From Catellatospora tritici (GTDB taxonomy: Bacteria > Actinomycetota > Actinomycetes > Mycobacteriales > Micromonosporaceae): 64,000 nucleotides of DNA. The DNA lies in contig NZ_JAHRCY010000009.1 of NCBI RefSeq assembly GCF_019083965.1, forward strand, positions 124,001 to 188,000. The letters run 5' to 3'. Below the pieces are notes generated by a model, which worked only from the letters and a program-made list of their open reading frames with translations, made no database searches and was not told where the DNA came from. A program made the position numbers and the translations under genes. This document shows positions 17,019 to 25,666 of this stretch, in pieces. The stretch's first letter is position 1; each line of letters starts with the position of its first letter.

Positions 17019-17999
17019 TCACCAGGCCCACGCCTCCGGACCCGGCCCGCCGTTGCCGATCGGCGGGAAGATCTCGTCCAGCCGCGCCAGCACATCGGCG
17101 CCCAGCTCGGTCGCCAGCGCCGCGAGCGGCAGCTCCAGCTGCTCGGGCGTACGCGGTCCGACCACCGGCGCGGTCACGCCCGGCCGCGACAGCAGCCAGG
17201 CCAGGGCCACGGTCGTCGGGGCGAGGCCCAGGTCGGCGCAGAGCCGCTCGTACCGTTCGAGCGCGGCCCGGTGCGGCTCGACCCGGTCGGCCGCGTGCTG
17301 CACGCTGCGCCCGCTCTCCCCCGCCCGCTGCTTGCGCAGCGCCCCCGACAGCGCCCCGAAGTGCAGCGGCGAGTACGGCAGCACCCCGATGCCGTGCGCG
17401 ATCGCCGACGGCAGCACCTCCAGCTCCACGTGCCGGGTCAGCAGGTTGTACTTGCACTGCTCCGACACCAGCCCGAGCAGGTGCCAGCGCGACGCCGCGG
17501 CCTGCGCCGCCGCCAGGTGCCACCCGGCGAAGTTCGACGAGCCGACGTAACGCACCTTCCCCTGGGTGACCAGGGTCTGCATGGCCTGCCAGATCTCCTC
17601 CCACGGCGTGTCGCGCTGCACGTGGTGCAGCTGGAACAGGTCGATCCAGTCGGTGCGCAGCCGCCGCAGCGACGCCTCGCAGGAGGCGATGATGTGCCGG
17701 GCCGACAGCCCGCCGTCGTTGGGCCAGTCGCTCATCGGCGCGTACACCTTCGTGGCCAGCACCACCCTGTCCCGCTGCCCGGAGCGGTCGAACCAACTGC
17801 CGAGGAAGCGCTCGCTCAGGCCGTCGCCGCGCTCGCTGCCGTACATGTTGGCGGTGTCGACGAAGTTGACGCCGTCGGCCAGCGCCCGGTCGAGGATCGC
17901 GTGGCTGGCCGCCTCGTCGATCTGCCAGGCGAAGTTCATCGTGCCCAGGCACAGGCGGCTGACGCGCAGGCCGGTGCGGCCCAGGTGGGTGTATTCCAT
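17019..17999 (-). CDS. Aldo/keto reductase
   Basis: 326 residues with the (beta/alpha)8 aldo/keto reductase pattern. The catalytic tetrad is visible: D48 (NFVDTANMYG), Y53, K84 (LATKVY) and a histidine near 125 (LFQLHH). The cofactor-binding region ends with AWLLSRPGVTAPVVGPRTPEQL. NADPH-dependent carbonyl reduction is expected; substrate unknown. Divergent from an ArsR-like regulator whose start lies 64 bases away, which suggests joint control. Confidence 0.9.
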   Translation of the reverse strand: MEYTHLGRTGLRVSRLCLGTMNFAWQIDEAASHAILDRALADGVNFVDTANMYGSERGDGLSERFLGSWFDRSGQRDRVVLATKVYAPMSDWPNDGGLSARHIIASCEASLRRLRTDWIDLFQLHHVQRDTPWEEIWQAMQTLVTQGKVRYVGSSNFAGWHLAAAQAAASRWHLLGLVSEQCKYNLLTRHVELEVLPSAIAHGIGVLPYSPLHFGALSGALRKQRAGESGRSVQHAADRVEPHRAALERYERLCADLGLAPTTVALAWLLSRPGVTAPVVGPRTPEQLELPLAALATELGADVLARLDEIFPPIGNGGPGPEAWAW

Positions 18000-18063
18000 G
18001 CCGGTGACCGTAGGAGCCGGTGCGGGCTGGCCCGCAGCCGTTCGACTGTGCTCGAATACCAGC

Positions 18064-19023
18064 GTGATCGAGATCGAGTTCGGGGCCGCCGACCTGGTGG
18101 ACGTGCGGTTCGCGCACTCGCCGATGGTCGAGGTGGTCACCAGCACGATGGTGCTGACCCGGCGTACCGACCACTGGCTGTACGCGGCCTGGCGCGAGCG
18201 GACCGCGCCGCTGTTCACCGCCCCCGAGCTGGCCGTCCTCCGGGCTGTGGTGTCCGGACCCTGCTACATCCCGGACTTCCTCACCCCGGTGCTGCCCACG
18301 GCCCGCCCCAGCCTCGACGACGAGCTGGCCGCCGTCGCCGCGACCCCGCTCGACCGGGTCGCGTTCGAGGTCCAGGCCGCCTGGGCCGGGCACGCCGCGC
18401 CACCGGAAGCAGCCCGGTTCGACACCGATCCGGCCACCGCGCTGGCCGAGCTGGTCGGCCAGGTCCGGCACTACTTCACCCAGGCCATCGCGCCGGTATG
18501 GCCGAGGCTGCGCGCCGCTGTCGAGGCCGAGCTCGCCCACCGGGCCCGCACCGCCGCCGACGACGGCCCGCGCACCCTGCTCGCCGGGCTGCATCCGCGG
18601 CTGGACTGGGATGGGTCGGCGCTGCTGCTGGCCAGCGCCAAGTCCCGGCAGTGGACCCTGGACGGCCACCGCCTGGCGCTGCTGCCGACCGGGTTCGCCG
18701 GATCGGTGCTGCACACCATGACCGAGGCCGTGCACGGCCGCGCGCTCTGGTACGCCCCGCGCGGCTACGGCGGCATGTGGGACGCCGAGGTGCCGCAGCC
18801 CGCGGAGGCGCTGGCCGCGCTGCTCGGCCCGACCCGCGCCGCGGTCCTGTCGGCGCTCGCCGTGCCCGCCAGCACCGGCGAGATCGCCGCCACGCTCGGT
18901 CTCGCCCCCGCGACCGCGTCGCATCACCTGACCACGCTGCGCGATTCGGGCCTGGTCGCCGCCGAGCGCACCGGGCGCAGACTGCGCTACCGGCGCACCA
19001 CGGTCGGCGAACAGCTCACCTGA
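18064..19023 (+). CDS. ArsR-like transcriptional regulator with DUF5937-type N-terminal region
   Basis: 319 residues, GTG start. The long N-terminal part (1-240) has conserved blocks such as FAHSPMVEVVTS and YIPDFLTP found in an actinobacterial regulator family. The winged HTH is C-terminal (about 250-310): GPTRAAVLSALAVPASTGEIA, then APATASHHLTTLRDSGLV and a wing (RTGRRLRYRR). No metal-binding cysteine cluster, so it is probably not a metal sensor. Divergent from the aldo/keto reductase. Confidence 0.85.
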   Translation: MIEIEFGAADLVDVRFAHSPMVEVVTSTMVLTRRTDHWLYAAWRERTAPLFTAPELAVLRAVVSGPCYIPDFLTPVLPTARPSLDDELAAVAATPLDRVAFEVQAAWAGHAAPPEAARFDTDPATALAELVGQVRHYFTQAIAPVWPRLRAAVEAELAHRARTAADDGPRTLLAGLHPRLDWDGSALLLASAKSRQWTLDGHRLALLPTGFAGSVLHTMTEAVHGRALWYAPRGYGGMWDAEVPQPAEALAALLGPTRAAVLSALAVPASTGEIAATLGLAPATASHHLTTLRDSGLVAAERTGRRLRYRRTTVGEQLT

Positions 19024-19029
19024 TTCGCG

Positions 19030-19854
19030 CTAGTCCGCCGACCCGTCGGCGGGGTCGTCAGCCTGGTTCTCGACGCGGCGGCGGCGCAGCCACCAGAACA
19101 TCCCACCGCCCAAGCCGAGCAGCACCACCCCGCCGCCGTACGCCACCAGCGAAGTCGCCGTCGGGCCGGCTGCCGGTGCGGCGCTCGGCGCTGCCGTCTC
19201 GCCCGTCGCGGGCTCGACGCTCGACGGCGCCGCCGACGGCGTGTCACTCGGCAGGGCCGACACGCTCGGTGACGGGGACGCGGAAGCCGAAGCGGATGGC
19301 GCGGCCGCCGCGGGTCTGGGCGACGGTTTGGCGGTGCAGCTCGCCGGGCTCTTCGGAGCCGGGATCCGGGCCGAGTTGTTCGAACTCTTCGGGTCGTGCG
19401 GATAGCTGTAGGTGATCCGGCCCGATCCGAAGCACTTCGCCTTCTTGATGAAGCCGAACGTCACCTTGTTCGGGCAGAGCTTGCCGGGGTCGCAGCCGTA
19501 GGAGGAAAGCCAGATCGAACCGACGAGGGTGCACCGGAAGTGCGTGTGTGCCTTGATGATCGTGCAGTTGAAGTACGGCCCTCGGACCAGGGATCCTTCG
19601 GTCTTGCTGTCGAAGACGGTTCCGGTGGGGGCTTGCAGTTCGAACTTCACCGCATCGGAGTCGGTGTCGCCGGGTCCGTAGTTGTACCGCAGGAATCTGA
19701 CGGTGTAGAGGTCCGGCGGGTTGTCCGTGTAGCGGATCTCCTCACTGAACCTGACCGCCAGATCGGAGACGTTGCCTGACGCGTAGGCGGGTGTTGCGCC
19801 CGCCACCGCGACCGACACCAACAGGATTGAAACGACGGCACGCAGCCACCGCAT
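19030..19854 (-). CDS. Surface protein, secreted and C-terminally membrane-anchored
   Basis: 274 residues: signal peptide (1-26, cleavage near AYAS), a beta-rich external domain (30-155) with cysteine pairs (FNCTIIKAHTHFRC, YGCDPGKLC), a Ser/Ala/Pro spacer (about 160-225), then a membrane span ending in WWLRRRR. No LPxTG-like motif is visible. This is the plan of actinomycete surface adhesin-like proteins of unknown role. Start is supported by GGGGAGTCTGC. Convergent with the ArsR-like gene. Confidence 0.8.
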   Translation of the reverse strand: MRWLRAVVSILLVSVAVAGATPAYASGNVSDLAVRFSEEIRYTDNPPDLYTVRFLRYNYGPGDTDSDAVKFELQAPTGTVFDSKTEGSLVRGPYFNCTIIKAHTHFRCTLVGSIWLSSYGCDPGKLCPNKVTFGFIKKAKCFGSGRITYSYPHDPKSSNNSARIPAPKSPASCTAKPSPRPAAAAPSASASASPSPSVSALPSDTPSAAPSSVEPATGETAAPSAAPAAGPTATSLVAYGGGVVLLGLGGGMFWWLRRRRVENQADDPADGSAD

Positions 19855-20001
19855 GCAGACTCCCCGCTTGTCCAAAGGACCCAAAAGGAAGCGCACGCTA
19901 CCACGAAACAGCCACGCCCCATGGCCCCCGGACGAGCCGAGATCCCATGTGGACCACCGCATCGTGGCCGGCAGCGCCACGGAGCCGACCCGGTCGCTTC
20001 A

Positions 20002-21795
20002 TCAGCGGTGTCCCGCCGGTCCGGCACCCTCCCCTGCCAGTGCCTGCACGATCTCGGTGACCCTGCGTACGCCGTGCCGCAGCCGTCGGAAGTAGGTGGC
20101 CCGGCTGCGTCCCAGCCGCACCGGCTCGCCGACTCCGCCGCGCAGGTACCGCCAGGTCAACGCCTGTGCCGCCTCCACATCCTGCGGCGCACCCGAGCCG
20201 CCGAGCAACTCCACCGCCGCCCGCAGCAGCGCCGCCAGTGCCGCGCCCGAGCCGGTCACCGGCAGCGCCGACAGCGGACTCGCGGCCAGGCGGCCGGGCC
20301 GGTCCAGGTCGCCCAGCGCCTGCCGTACGTGCCGTTCCCAGTCGAAACCCGCCCCCGGCCCGCCCGCGCCCAACCGGCCCAGCCACGATGGCAGCGCCTC
20401 CACCGCGAAGTCCTGCAGATAGATCCGGTTCATCCGGCCGCACCGGTAGACGTCGTGCCGCGTATCGCCCTGGTGGCTCATGCCCAGCTGCTCGCACAGC
20501 CGCTGGTACGGCAGCCACGGGGTCGAGACCAGCACCCGCTCGGCCAGCATGCCGATCCCCAGGGTGTGCCGCAGGATCGCCGCGTGCACGGCCGGGTCCT
20601 CGTCCCCGCTCACCGACAGGCCCACCAGCACACCCGTGGTGCCGTCGGGGTCGGCGCGCAGGGCGGCGGTGTGCTGCTGCAGCAGCAGTTCCAGCGCCGG
20701 GGTGGCCGATTCCCGCAGCGGCAGCACGTTCGACAGTCCCAGCGCCTCGCCGTCGGGGCCGACCGCCAGGTAGAACCCCGTCGGCTGGCAGGCCCACCAG
20801 GTCTCCAGCATCCGACCGCAGGCCTTCGCGTCCAGGTGGCCACGGCGTGCCCACAGGCGGGTCAGCCGGACGATGTCGGCTTCGTCGCCGGGTTCGGCGG
20901 GCCGGATCCGCACCCTGGGCTCGGCGGCGGGGAACAGGGTCTCCCGGACCACCGGGTCGTCCACCAGCGCCAGGGACTGCCCGACGATCTCCACCTGCTC
21001 GCGATGGTCGCGCCGAGCGGCGGCCTGGCGCATCCGGTGCTGCACTCCGCCGGACAGCAGCGACTGCCGGGCCAGCGGTCGGCGCCAGCGCGCGCCGAGA
21101 TCGAGCAGCGTCCGGTACGGCTCCCGCAGCACCAGCCCGAATTCCGCGCGCCGCACCACGCTCAGTTCACCCAGCAGGTCGAACTCGGCGGCGGTGATCC
21201 CGGTGAGCCGCTGCAGCATCTCCTCGTCGGCCGAGCGCAGCGTCGCGAGCGCGGTGAGCCGGTCCGCGGCCGCCCCGGCGCCCTCGGACTCCAGCCGGCG
21301 CAGCACCTCCCGGGCGGCCGGTGCGGCGGCGGCACCCCGCGCGTCCACCGGCACGCCGCTGAGCAGCGCGCGAGCCACCTGGGCCGCGACGAGGGGGATT
21401 CCGCCCGACAGCGTGGCGACCAGCCGCAACTCGCCGGGTTGGCGCAGGCCCAGGTCCCGCACCAGCGCCTCGATCGACGTGGGGCGCCACGGTTGCACCG
21501 GCACGGTGACCGGCGGCGGATGCGGCCAGTGCTCCCAGCCGGCCAGGGGACGTCGACTTGCCGCGATCCACCGCGAGCCTGCCGGGGCCGTCCGCACCGC
21601 CTCGGCCAGGTTCGCGACGGCCGCCGCGCCGTCCACTCCGTCGACGAGCACGGCCTCGCCGACGCCCAGCCCGGCGAGCACCCGCGTCTTGCCGACGCCG
21701 AGCGGGCCGACCACGTTCACGAGCCGACAGTCCTCGGCACGCAGTGCCGCCAGCACCGCCGCCCGCGCCGAGCTCTGCCCGCCCATCGTTTCCAT
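20002..21795 (-). CDS. P-loop NTPase regulator with C-terminal HTH
   Basis: 597 residues. Walker A GPLGVGKT at 30-37 and a long alpha-helical STAND-like middle. Residues about 290-460 resemble a GNAT-like fold (RIRPAEPGDEADIVRLTRLWARRG, then FYLAVGPDGEALGLSNVLPL). The C-terminus has the motif LGRSRATYFRRLRHG, typical of a DNA-binding HTH. It is probably a signal-transducing transcription factor. The start is uncertain (two nearby ATGs, no clear ribosome site). A CTATAAAAG sequence just before the start could be a -10 element. Confidence 0.75.
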   Translation of the reverse strand: METMGGQSSARAAVLAALRAEDCRLVNVVGPLGVGKTRVLAGLGVGEAVLVDGVDGAAAVANLAEAVRTAPAGSRWIAASRRPLAGWEHWPHPPPVTVPVQPWRPTSIEALVRDLGLRQPGELRLVATLSGGIPLVAAQVARALLSGVPVDARGAAAAPAAREVLRRLESEGAGAAADRLTALATLRSADEEMLQRLTGITAAEFDLLGELSVVRRAEFGLVLREPYRTLLDLGARWRRPLARQSLLSGGVQHRMRQAAARRDHREQVEIVGQSLALVDDPVVRETLFPAAEPRVRIRPAEPGDEADIVRLTRLWARRGHLDAKACGRMLETWWACQPTGFYLAVGPDGEALGLSNVLPLRESATPALELLLQQHTAALRADPDGTTGVLVGLSVSGDEDPAVHAAILRHTLGIGMLAERVLVSTPWLPYQRLCEQLGMSHQGDTRHDVYRCGRMNRIYLQDFAVEALPSWLGRLGAGGPGAGFDWERHVRQALGDLDRPGRLAASPLSALPVTGSGAALAALLRAAVELLGGSGAPQDVEAAQALTWRYLRGGVGEPVRLGRSRATYFRRLRHGVRRVTEIVQALAGEGAGPAGHR

Positions 21796-21937
21796 CGCGC
21801 TTTTATAGCCACGTAGATCAATGGTGTCAACCGTCGATGACCTGCGGTTTGAGACTGAGTTGAGACTGTCGACGCACGACCGGCCTCGATGGTCCGATGT
21901 GGCGGCACATCCATCGACATCCGTCCCGGAGGTTCTC

Positions 21938-22288
21938 ATGCACGTACGCCAAGCCGTCGGTCGTGGACTGGGCGTGCTCGCGCTCGCCGCGGGCACCCTC
22001 GTCGGAGTGGGCGCCGCGCCGGCCGTCGCCGCCCCCGACTGCATCGTGATCAAGGACATCTACTTCTACAGCGGCGCCGTCTACGCCGAGGCCGACCGCT
22101 ACTGCTACTCGACCGGCGAGGACACGCCGTGGCCGGTCGACATCCAGCGTCAGGACGCCGCGGGCACCTGGGTCACCGTCGCCAGCGGGCTCGGCTCGGC
22201 CTCCTACACCTGCGTCGGCACCACGACCAAGACCTACCGCACCGGTCCGCTGGTCAAGGACCGCAGCGTCACCGCCGCCTGCGGCTGA
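21938..22288 (+). CDS. Small secreted protein
   Basis: 116 residues; the ATG is preceded by CCGGAGGTTCTC. A clear signal peptide (1-31, AVAA/AP) leads into about 85 mature residues with four cysteines (DC, YCY, TC, AC), likely two disulfides, and aromatic beta strands (YFYSGAVYAEADRYCY). No family recognised. Divergent from the P-loop NTPase gene, 142 bases apart, so the NTPase could regulate it (inference). Confidence 0.75.
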   Translation: MHVRQAVGRGLGVLALAAGTLVGVGAAPAVAAPDCIVIKDIYFYSGAVYAEADRYCYSTGEDTPWPVDIQRQDAAGTWVTVASGLGSASYTCVGTTTKTYRTGPLVKDRSVTAACG

Positions 22289-22296
22289 CCGCGGTA

Positions 22297-22327
22297 CGCC
22301 GGGCCGCCGTCCGTCGGCGGCCCGGCG
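22297..22327 (+). terminator. Hairpin after the small secreted protein gene
   Basis: Arms CGCCGGGCCGCCG and CGGCGGCCCGGCG pair perfectly over 13 bases around a 5-base loop, nine bases past the stop codon. A strong GC hairpin without U-tract, a common actinomycete terminator form. Confidence 0.7.
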
Positions 22328-22349
22328 CCTCGCTGCGCGGTGTCGGACA

Positions 22350-22727
22350 ATGGCTCCCATGGCGACTCAGTACGCGACCGTCGAGGATTACCTGGCCGCG
22401 CTGCCGGACGACGTCCAGGCGGTGCTGCGCCGGGTGCGGCAGACGGTGCTCGCGGCTGTGCCCGACGGCGCGGAGAAGATCAGCTACGGCATCCCGACGG
22501 TGACCTTGAACGGAAAGTCCGTCGTGTACTTCTCCGGCTGGAAAAGCCACGTCAGCGTGTATCCAGTGCCGGGCGGGGACGATGGGCTCGATCAGGACAT
22601 GGCGACATACCGGGCGGGCAAGGGGACGTTGAAGTTCCCGCTGTCCAAGCCGATCCCGTACGAGTTGGTCGGCCGGGTGGCCGCCGCGCTGGCCGAACAG
22701 CGCCGCCGGGAGGGCCGACCCGGCTAG
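22350..22727 (+). CDS. DUF1801 (YdhG-like) protein
   Basis: 125 residues; a second ATG three codons in is an equally good start. Family motifs: VEDYLAALPDDVQAVLRRVRQ, then GAEKISYGIPTVTLNGKSVVYFSGWKSHVSVYP and a C-terminal LKFPLSKPIPYELV. DUF1801 proteins share a fold with frataxin-like iron chaperones, but the role of this branch is not established. Only 40 bases separate it from the oxidase gene, so it may be co-transcribed. Confidence 0.85.
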   Translation: MAPMATQYATVEDYLAALPDDVQAVLRRVRQTVLAAVPDGAEKISYGIPTVTLNGKSVVYFSGWKSHVSVYPVPGGDDGLDQDMATYRAGKGTLKFPLSKPIPYELVGRVAAALAEQRRREGRPG

Positions 22728-22767
22728 CGTGGACTGGTGCCACCTCTCGACGGACGGGGGACCGATC

Positions 22768-24138
22768 ATGAGCGGGCCGAGTGTCCAGACGCTGCGCGAC
22801 CTGGTCAAGGGACAGGTCTTCACCCCTGACGACGCGGGGTACGACCAGGCGCGCACCGTGTACAACGCGATGATCGACCGGCACCCGGCCGTGGTGGTGC
22901 GCTGCGCCGGAGTCGACGACGTGCGGGCGACGGTCGACTATGCCCGCGAGAACGGGCTCGACCTGGCGGTGCGCGGCGGCGGCCACAGCGTGCCCGGCTT
23001 CGGCACGGTCGACGGCGGCGTGGTGGCGGACCTGTCCGGGATGCGTACCGTGACCGTCGACGCGGGCAGGCGCACCGCCCGCGCCGAGGGCGGCGCCACC
23101 TGGGGTGACTTCAACACCGCCACCGGCGCGCACGACCTGGCCACCACCGGCGGCATCATCTCGACCACCGGCGTGGGCGGGCTGACCCTGGGCGGCGGTA
23201 TCGGCTACCTGGCCCGCGCCCTGGGCCTGTCCTGCGACAACCTGGTCTCGGCCGAGGTGGTGCTGGCCGACGGCCGGATCGTCACCGCCGACGAGAACCA
23301 GCACGCCGACCTGTTCTGGGCGCTGCGCGGCGGCGGCGGCAACTTCGGCGCGGTGACCGCGTTCGAGTTCCGCCTCGGCCCGGTCGCCGAGATCTACGGC
23401 GGCCCGATCTTCTTCGACCTGAAGGACGCCCGGGACGTGCTGCGGTTCTTCCGGGACTTCATCGCCGACGCGCCCGAGCAGTACGGCGGCTTCCCCGCCT
23501 TCCAGATCGCGCCCCCGCTGCCCTTCATCCCCGAGGACCGGCACGGGGAGCCGTTCCTGGCCGTGGTCAACTGCTGGACCGGCAACCACGCCGAGGGTGA
23601 GCGGATCATCGACCGGATCCGGGCAGTGGCCCAGCCGGTGGCGCAAATGGTCGGGCCGATGCCGTACGCGGCGCTGAACTCGGCGTTCGACGCCCTGGTG
23701 CCGCCTGGCCTGCAGCACTACTGGAAGGCCAACTTCGTCACGGAGCTCACCGACGACATGATCGACGCGCACCTGCGCTTCGGCCCCAAGGTGCCGGTGG
23801 TCAACTCGACGGTGCACATCTACCCGATCAACGGGGCCTGCCACCGGGTCGCGCCCGACGCGACCGCGTTCGCCTACCGCGAGGCGAAATTCGCCACCGT
23901 CATCGCGGGCATGTGGCCGGACCCGGCCGACAACGAAGCGAACATCGCGTGGGTACGCGACTACTACGCGGCCACGGCACCGCTGTCGGAGGCGGGCGGC
24001 TACGTCAACTTCATGGCCGGTGACGACCAGGACCGGGTCAAGGCGAACTACGGAGGCAACTACGCGCGGCTGGTGGACGTGAAACGCACCTACGACCCCG
24101 ACAACCTGTTCCACCTCAACCAGAACATCCGCCCCTAG
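22768..24138 (+). CDS. FAD-linked oxidase, berberine-bridge-enzyme type
   Basis: 456 residues from the ATG after GGGGGACCGATC. The PP-loop FAD domain includes RGGGHSVPG with H73, and GLSCDNL with C156: together these predict bicovalent FAD attachment (8-alpha-histidyl and 6-S-cysteinyl), as known for this family. The BBE motif closes the protein (NYARLVDVKRTYDP, then NLFHLNQNIRP). Such enzymes oxidise alcohols, sugars or natural-product intermediates. The last 15 codons are duplicated downstream at 26212-26256. Confidence 0.93.
   Translation: MSGPSVQTLRDLVKGQVFTPDDAGYDQARTVYNAMIDRHPAVVVRCAGVDDVRATVDYARENGLDLAVRGGGHSVPGFGTVDGGVVADLSGMRTVTVDAGRRTARAEGGATWGDFNTATGAHDLATTGGIISTTGVGGLTLGGGIGYLARALGLSCDNLVSAEVVLADGRIVTADENQHADLFWALRGGGGNFGAVTAFEFRLGPVAEIYGGPIFFDLKDARDVLRFFRDFIADAPEQYGGFPAFQIAPPLPFIPEDRHGEPFLAVVNCWTGNHAEGERIIDRIRAVAQPVAQMVGPMPYAALNSAFDALVPPGLQHYWKANFVTELTDDMIDAHLRFGPKVPVVNSTVHIYPINGACHRVAPDATAFAYREAKFATVIAGMWPDPADNEANIAWVRDYYAATAPLSEAGGYVNFMAGDDQDRVKANYGGNYARLVDVKRTYDPDNLFHLNQNIRP
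24094..24138 (+). repeat. Direct repeat, left copy (3' end of the oxidase gene)
   Basis: 45 bases encoding DPDNLFHLNQNIRP and the stop codon. The copy at 26212-26256 matches at 42 of 45 positions and keeps frame and stop. The pair brackets about 2.1 kb of foreign-looking sequence. This copy is the intact gene end. Confidence 0.9.
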
Positions 24139-24311
24139 ATTGTCTCCGGGTCATGGCCGTGGGGCACGGCGCGTAGCCAGTCCAATGCCTCGACGAGGTC
24201 GAGTGTGGCCTGGTAGTGCTGGCCGGCTGTCGAAGTGGGGTGGCCAGTCCGCGCCAGTGTGTGCGCTGGCTGAAGGCGGAAACCAAACCGCCAAGCGAAA
24301 TACTCGCCCAA
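24135..24311 (-). pseudogene. Probable gene relic, C-terminal fragment
   Basis: A minus-strand frame from a TTG reads LGEYFAWRFGFRLQPAHTL, continues GHPTSTAGQHYQATLDLVEA and ends RAVPHGHDPETI, with third-position GC bias in the last 30 codons. The frame stays open upstream without an ATG or GTG and runs under the start of the next gene. Its stop overlaps the oxidase stop by four bases. It looks like the tail of a lost gene. No family recognised; chance coding is not excluded. Confidence 0.4.
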
Positions 24312-24365
24312 AGCCGCTGTTTCTGCTCTGGAACACCCCTCGAAGGAACCAAAGCCGCATCTAGC

Positions 24366-25574
24366 ATGGAGAACATGACGGGCCGATCGGGCGAACCCAT
24401 CCGCGAGCCATCGAGCGGCATCACGGATTTGCTCGAACGGGCACGAGCAGCGATAGCCGACCTTCAGAAGACCTCCACAGAGCCTTCCCGGCCTGGCGCC
24501 TTAGCATGTCTTGTTATAGTAATTGTTGCTTCCCTTGCAATCGCCGGACTTCTTGTACACACGTTTTTCGAGACCGAAAGTCCGAAGATTGACGCGACCT
24601 CTGTCGCCCTCCTGGCGGTGATACTGATCGCCCCCTTCGTGCACAGACTGCGAGCCTTGGAACTAGGCGGCGCCAAGGCGCAATGGCAGGAGAACGCCAC
24701 TACCGGCATCACGCAGGTACTGACCATCATCGAGCTTCAGCATCAGACGATTGATCGGATATACCGAGACGGTCTGTCGGGCCTCTCGGACAGAGACGGC
24801 GAGTCGTCCGGGATCAACACTCCGGCTGCCGGAAACACCCCTCCCGTGCCGCGCACGCTGAGGGACATCCTGTGGGTCGACGACCACCCGGTAAACAATT
24901 CATACGAGTTGGACGCTTTGCGCACCATAGCAAACGTCACGGTGGTCACCGACACGCGGCAGGCCCTCCAGGCACTGCGTGCAGGAAACGTCGACGCACT
25001 GATCTCCGACATCTCCAGAGACGAAGACGAACACCACGTGCCGGACGCGGGGCTACGGCTGCTCAGACTGGTCAATGAATTCAGCCCGCCTCAGGGGACG
25101 CCCACATTCTTCTACGCTGGGCCACCCGCAGTGGAGCAGTACGGGCTTGCGCTCGAAAAGGAAGGCGCCCTAGTAGTGACGTCCTCCTATCGTGAGCTGT
25201 TCCGCGCACTCCGCGATTACGAGATCAGCACCACCAGTGCCGCGGTCCGAGACATGGTCAGCCGCATTCCGGACGCGTCCATCACAGAGGGCGGCGAGCG
25301 TGGCATCGACTACGTCGTACGCCTTCCCAGTGGGCGGCGCATCGACCTGGAGGTCGCGTCCTGGGTCACGCGGCCCCAGATGGCCGCCTTCGCCGACCGC
25401 GTCGAAAGGCTCGTCGCCGCTCGCGACAAAGGCGATGCCGATGCCTCATGGCTTCTGGTTCGCAACGAGGTGATCGACGAGCGTCGCCGCGAGTTCGCCA
25501 TGGAGAGAGGAGTCACCCTGATGTCCGTCGATGCAGTGCGGGCCGAACTCGCGAACATTCGACAGCAGTCTTGA
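24366..25574 (+). CDS. Membrane-anchored receiver-like / Mrr-like nuclease-fold protein
   Basis: 402 residues. Helical N-terminus, two membrane spans (46-66, 77-94), a helical linker, then a response-regulator-like domain (about 167-285) with acidic pair D172-D173 in ILWVDDHP and a candidate phosphoacceptor D215 in ALISDISR. The C-terminal domain (about 312-395) has the Mrr/PD-(D/E)xK outline: GIDYVV (D315), RRIDLEVASW (E329) and a tail WLLVRNEVIDERRREFA...GVTLMSVDAV. The usual catalytic Lys is Ala or Ser. An in-frame TTA codon (24501) and lower GC indicate transfer. Function unknown; a sensing or defence effector is plausible. Confidence 0.75.
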   Translation: MENMTGRSGEPIREPSSGITDLLERARAAIADLQKTSTEPSRPGALACLVIVIVASLAIAGLLVHTFFETESPKIDATSVALLAVILIAPFVHRLRALELGGAKAQWQENATTGITQVLTIIELQHQTIDRIYRDGLSGLSDRDGESSGINTPAAGNTPPVPRTLRDILWVDDHPVNNSYELDALRTIANVTVVTDTRQALQALRAGNVDALISDISRDEDEHHVPDAGLRLLRLVNEFSPPQGTPTFFYAGPPAVEQYGLALEKEGALVVTSSYRELFRALRDYEISTTSAAVRDMVSRIPDASITEGGERGIDYVVRLPSGRRIDLEVASWVTRPQMAAFADRVERLVAARDKGDADASWLLVRNEVIDERRREFAMERGVTLMSVDAVRAELANIRQQS

Positions 25575-25666
25575 CCCGTTCGGGTAGGTGGCGACCTTGA
25601 ATCCTTCGAGCGGGCCTGATCCACGCAGTCGAGGCGGGCGATCTGGAGCAGGTCCGCCAGCCCGGG

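Noticed and set aside
16969..18927. 652-residue open frame over the aldo/keto reductase and ArsR-like genes
   Set aside because: Low-complexity arginine/glycine sequence, and both genes beneath it have strong family motifs in other frames.
22768..24138. FAD oxidase as part of a natural-product cluster
   Set aside because: No polyketide, peptide synthetase, terpene or RiPP genes are nearby. The oxidase sits among housekeeping and accessory genes.
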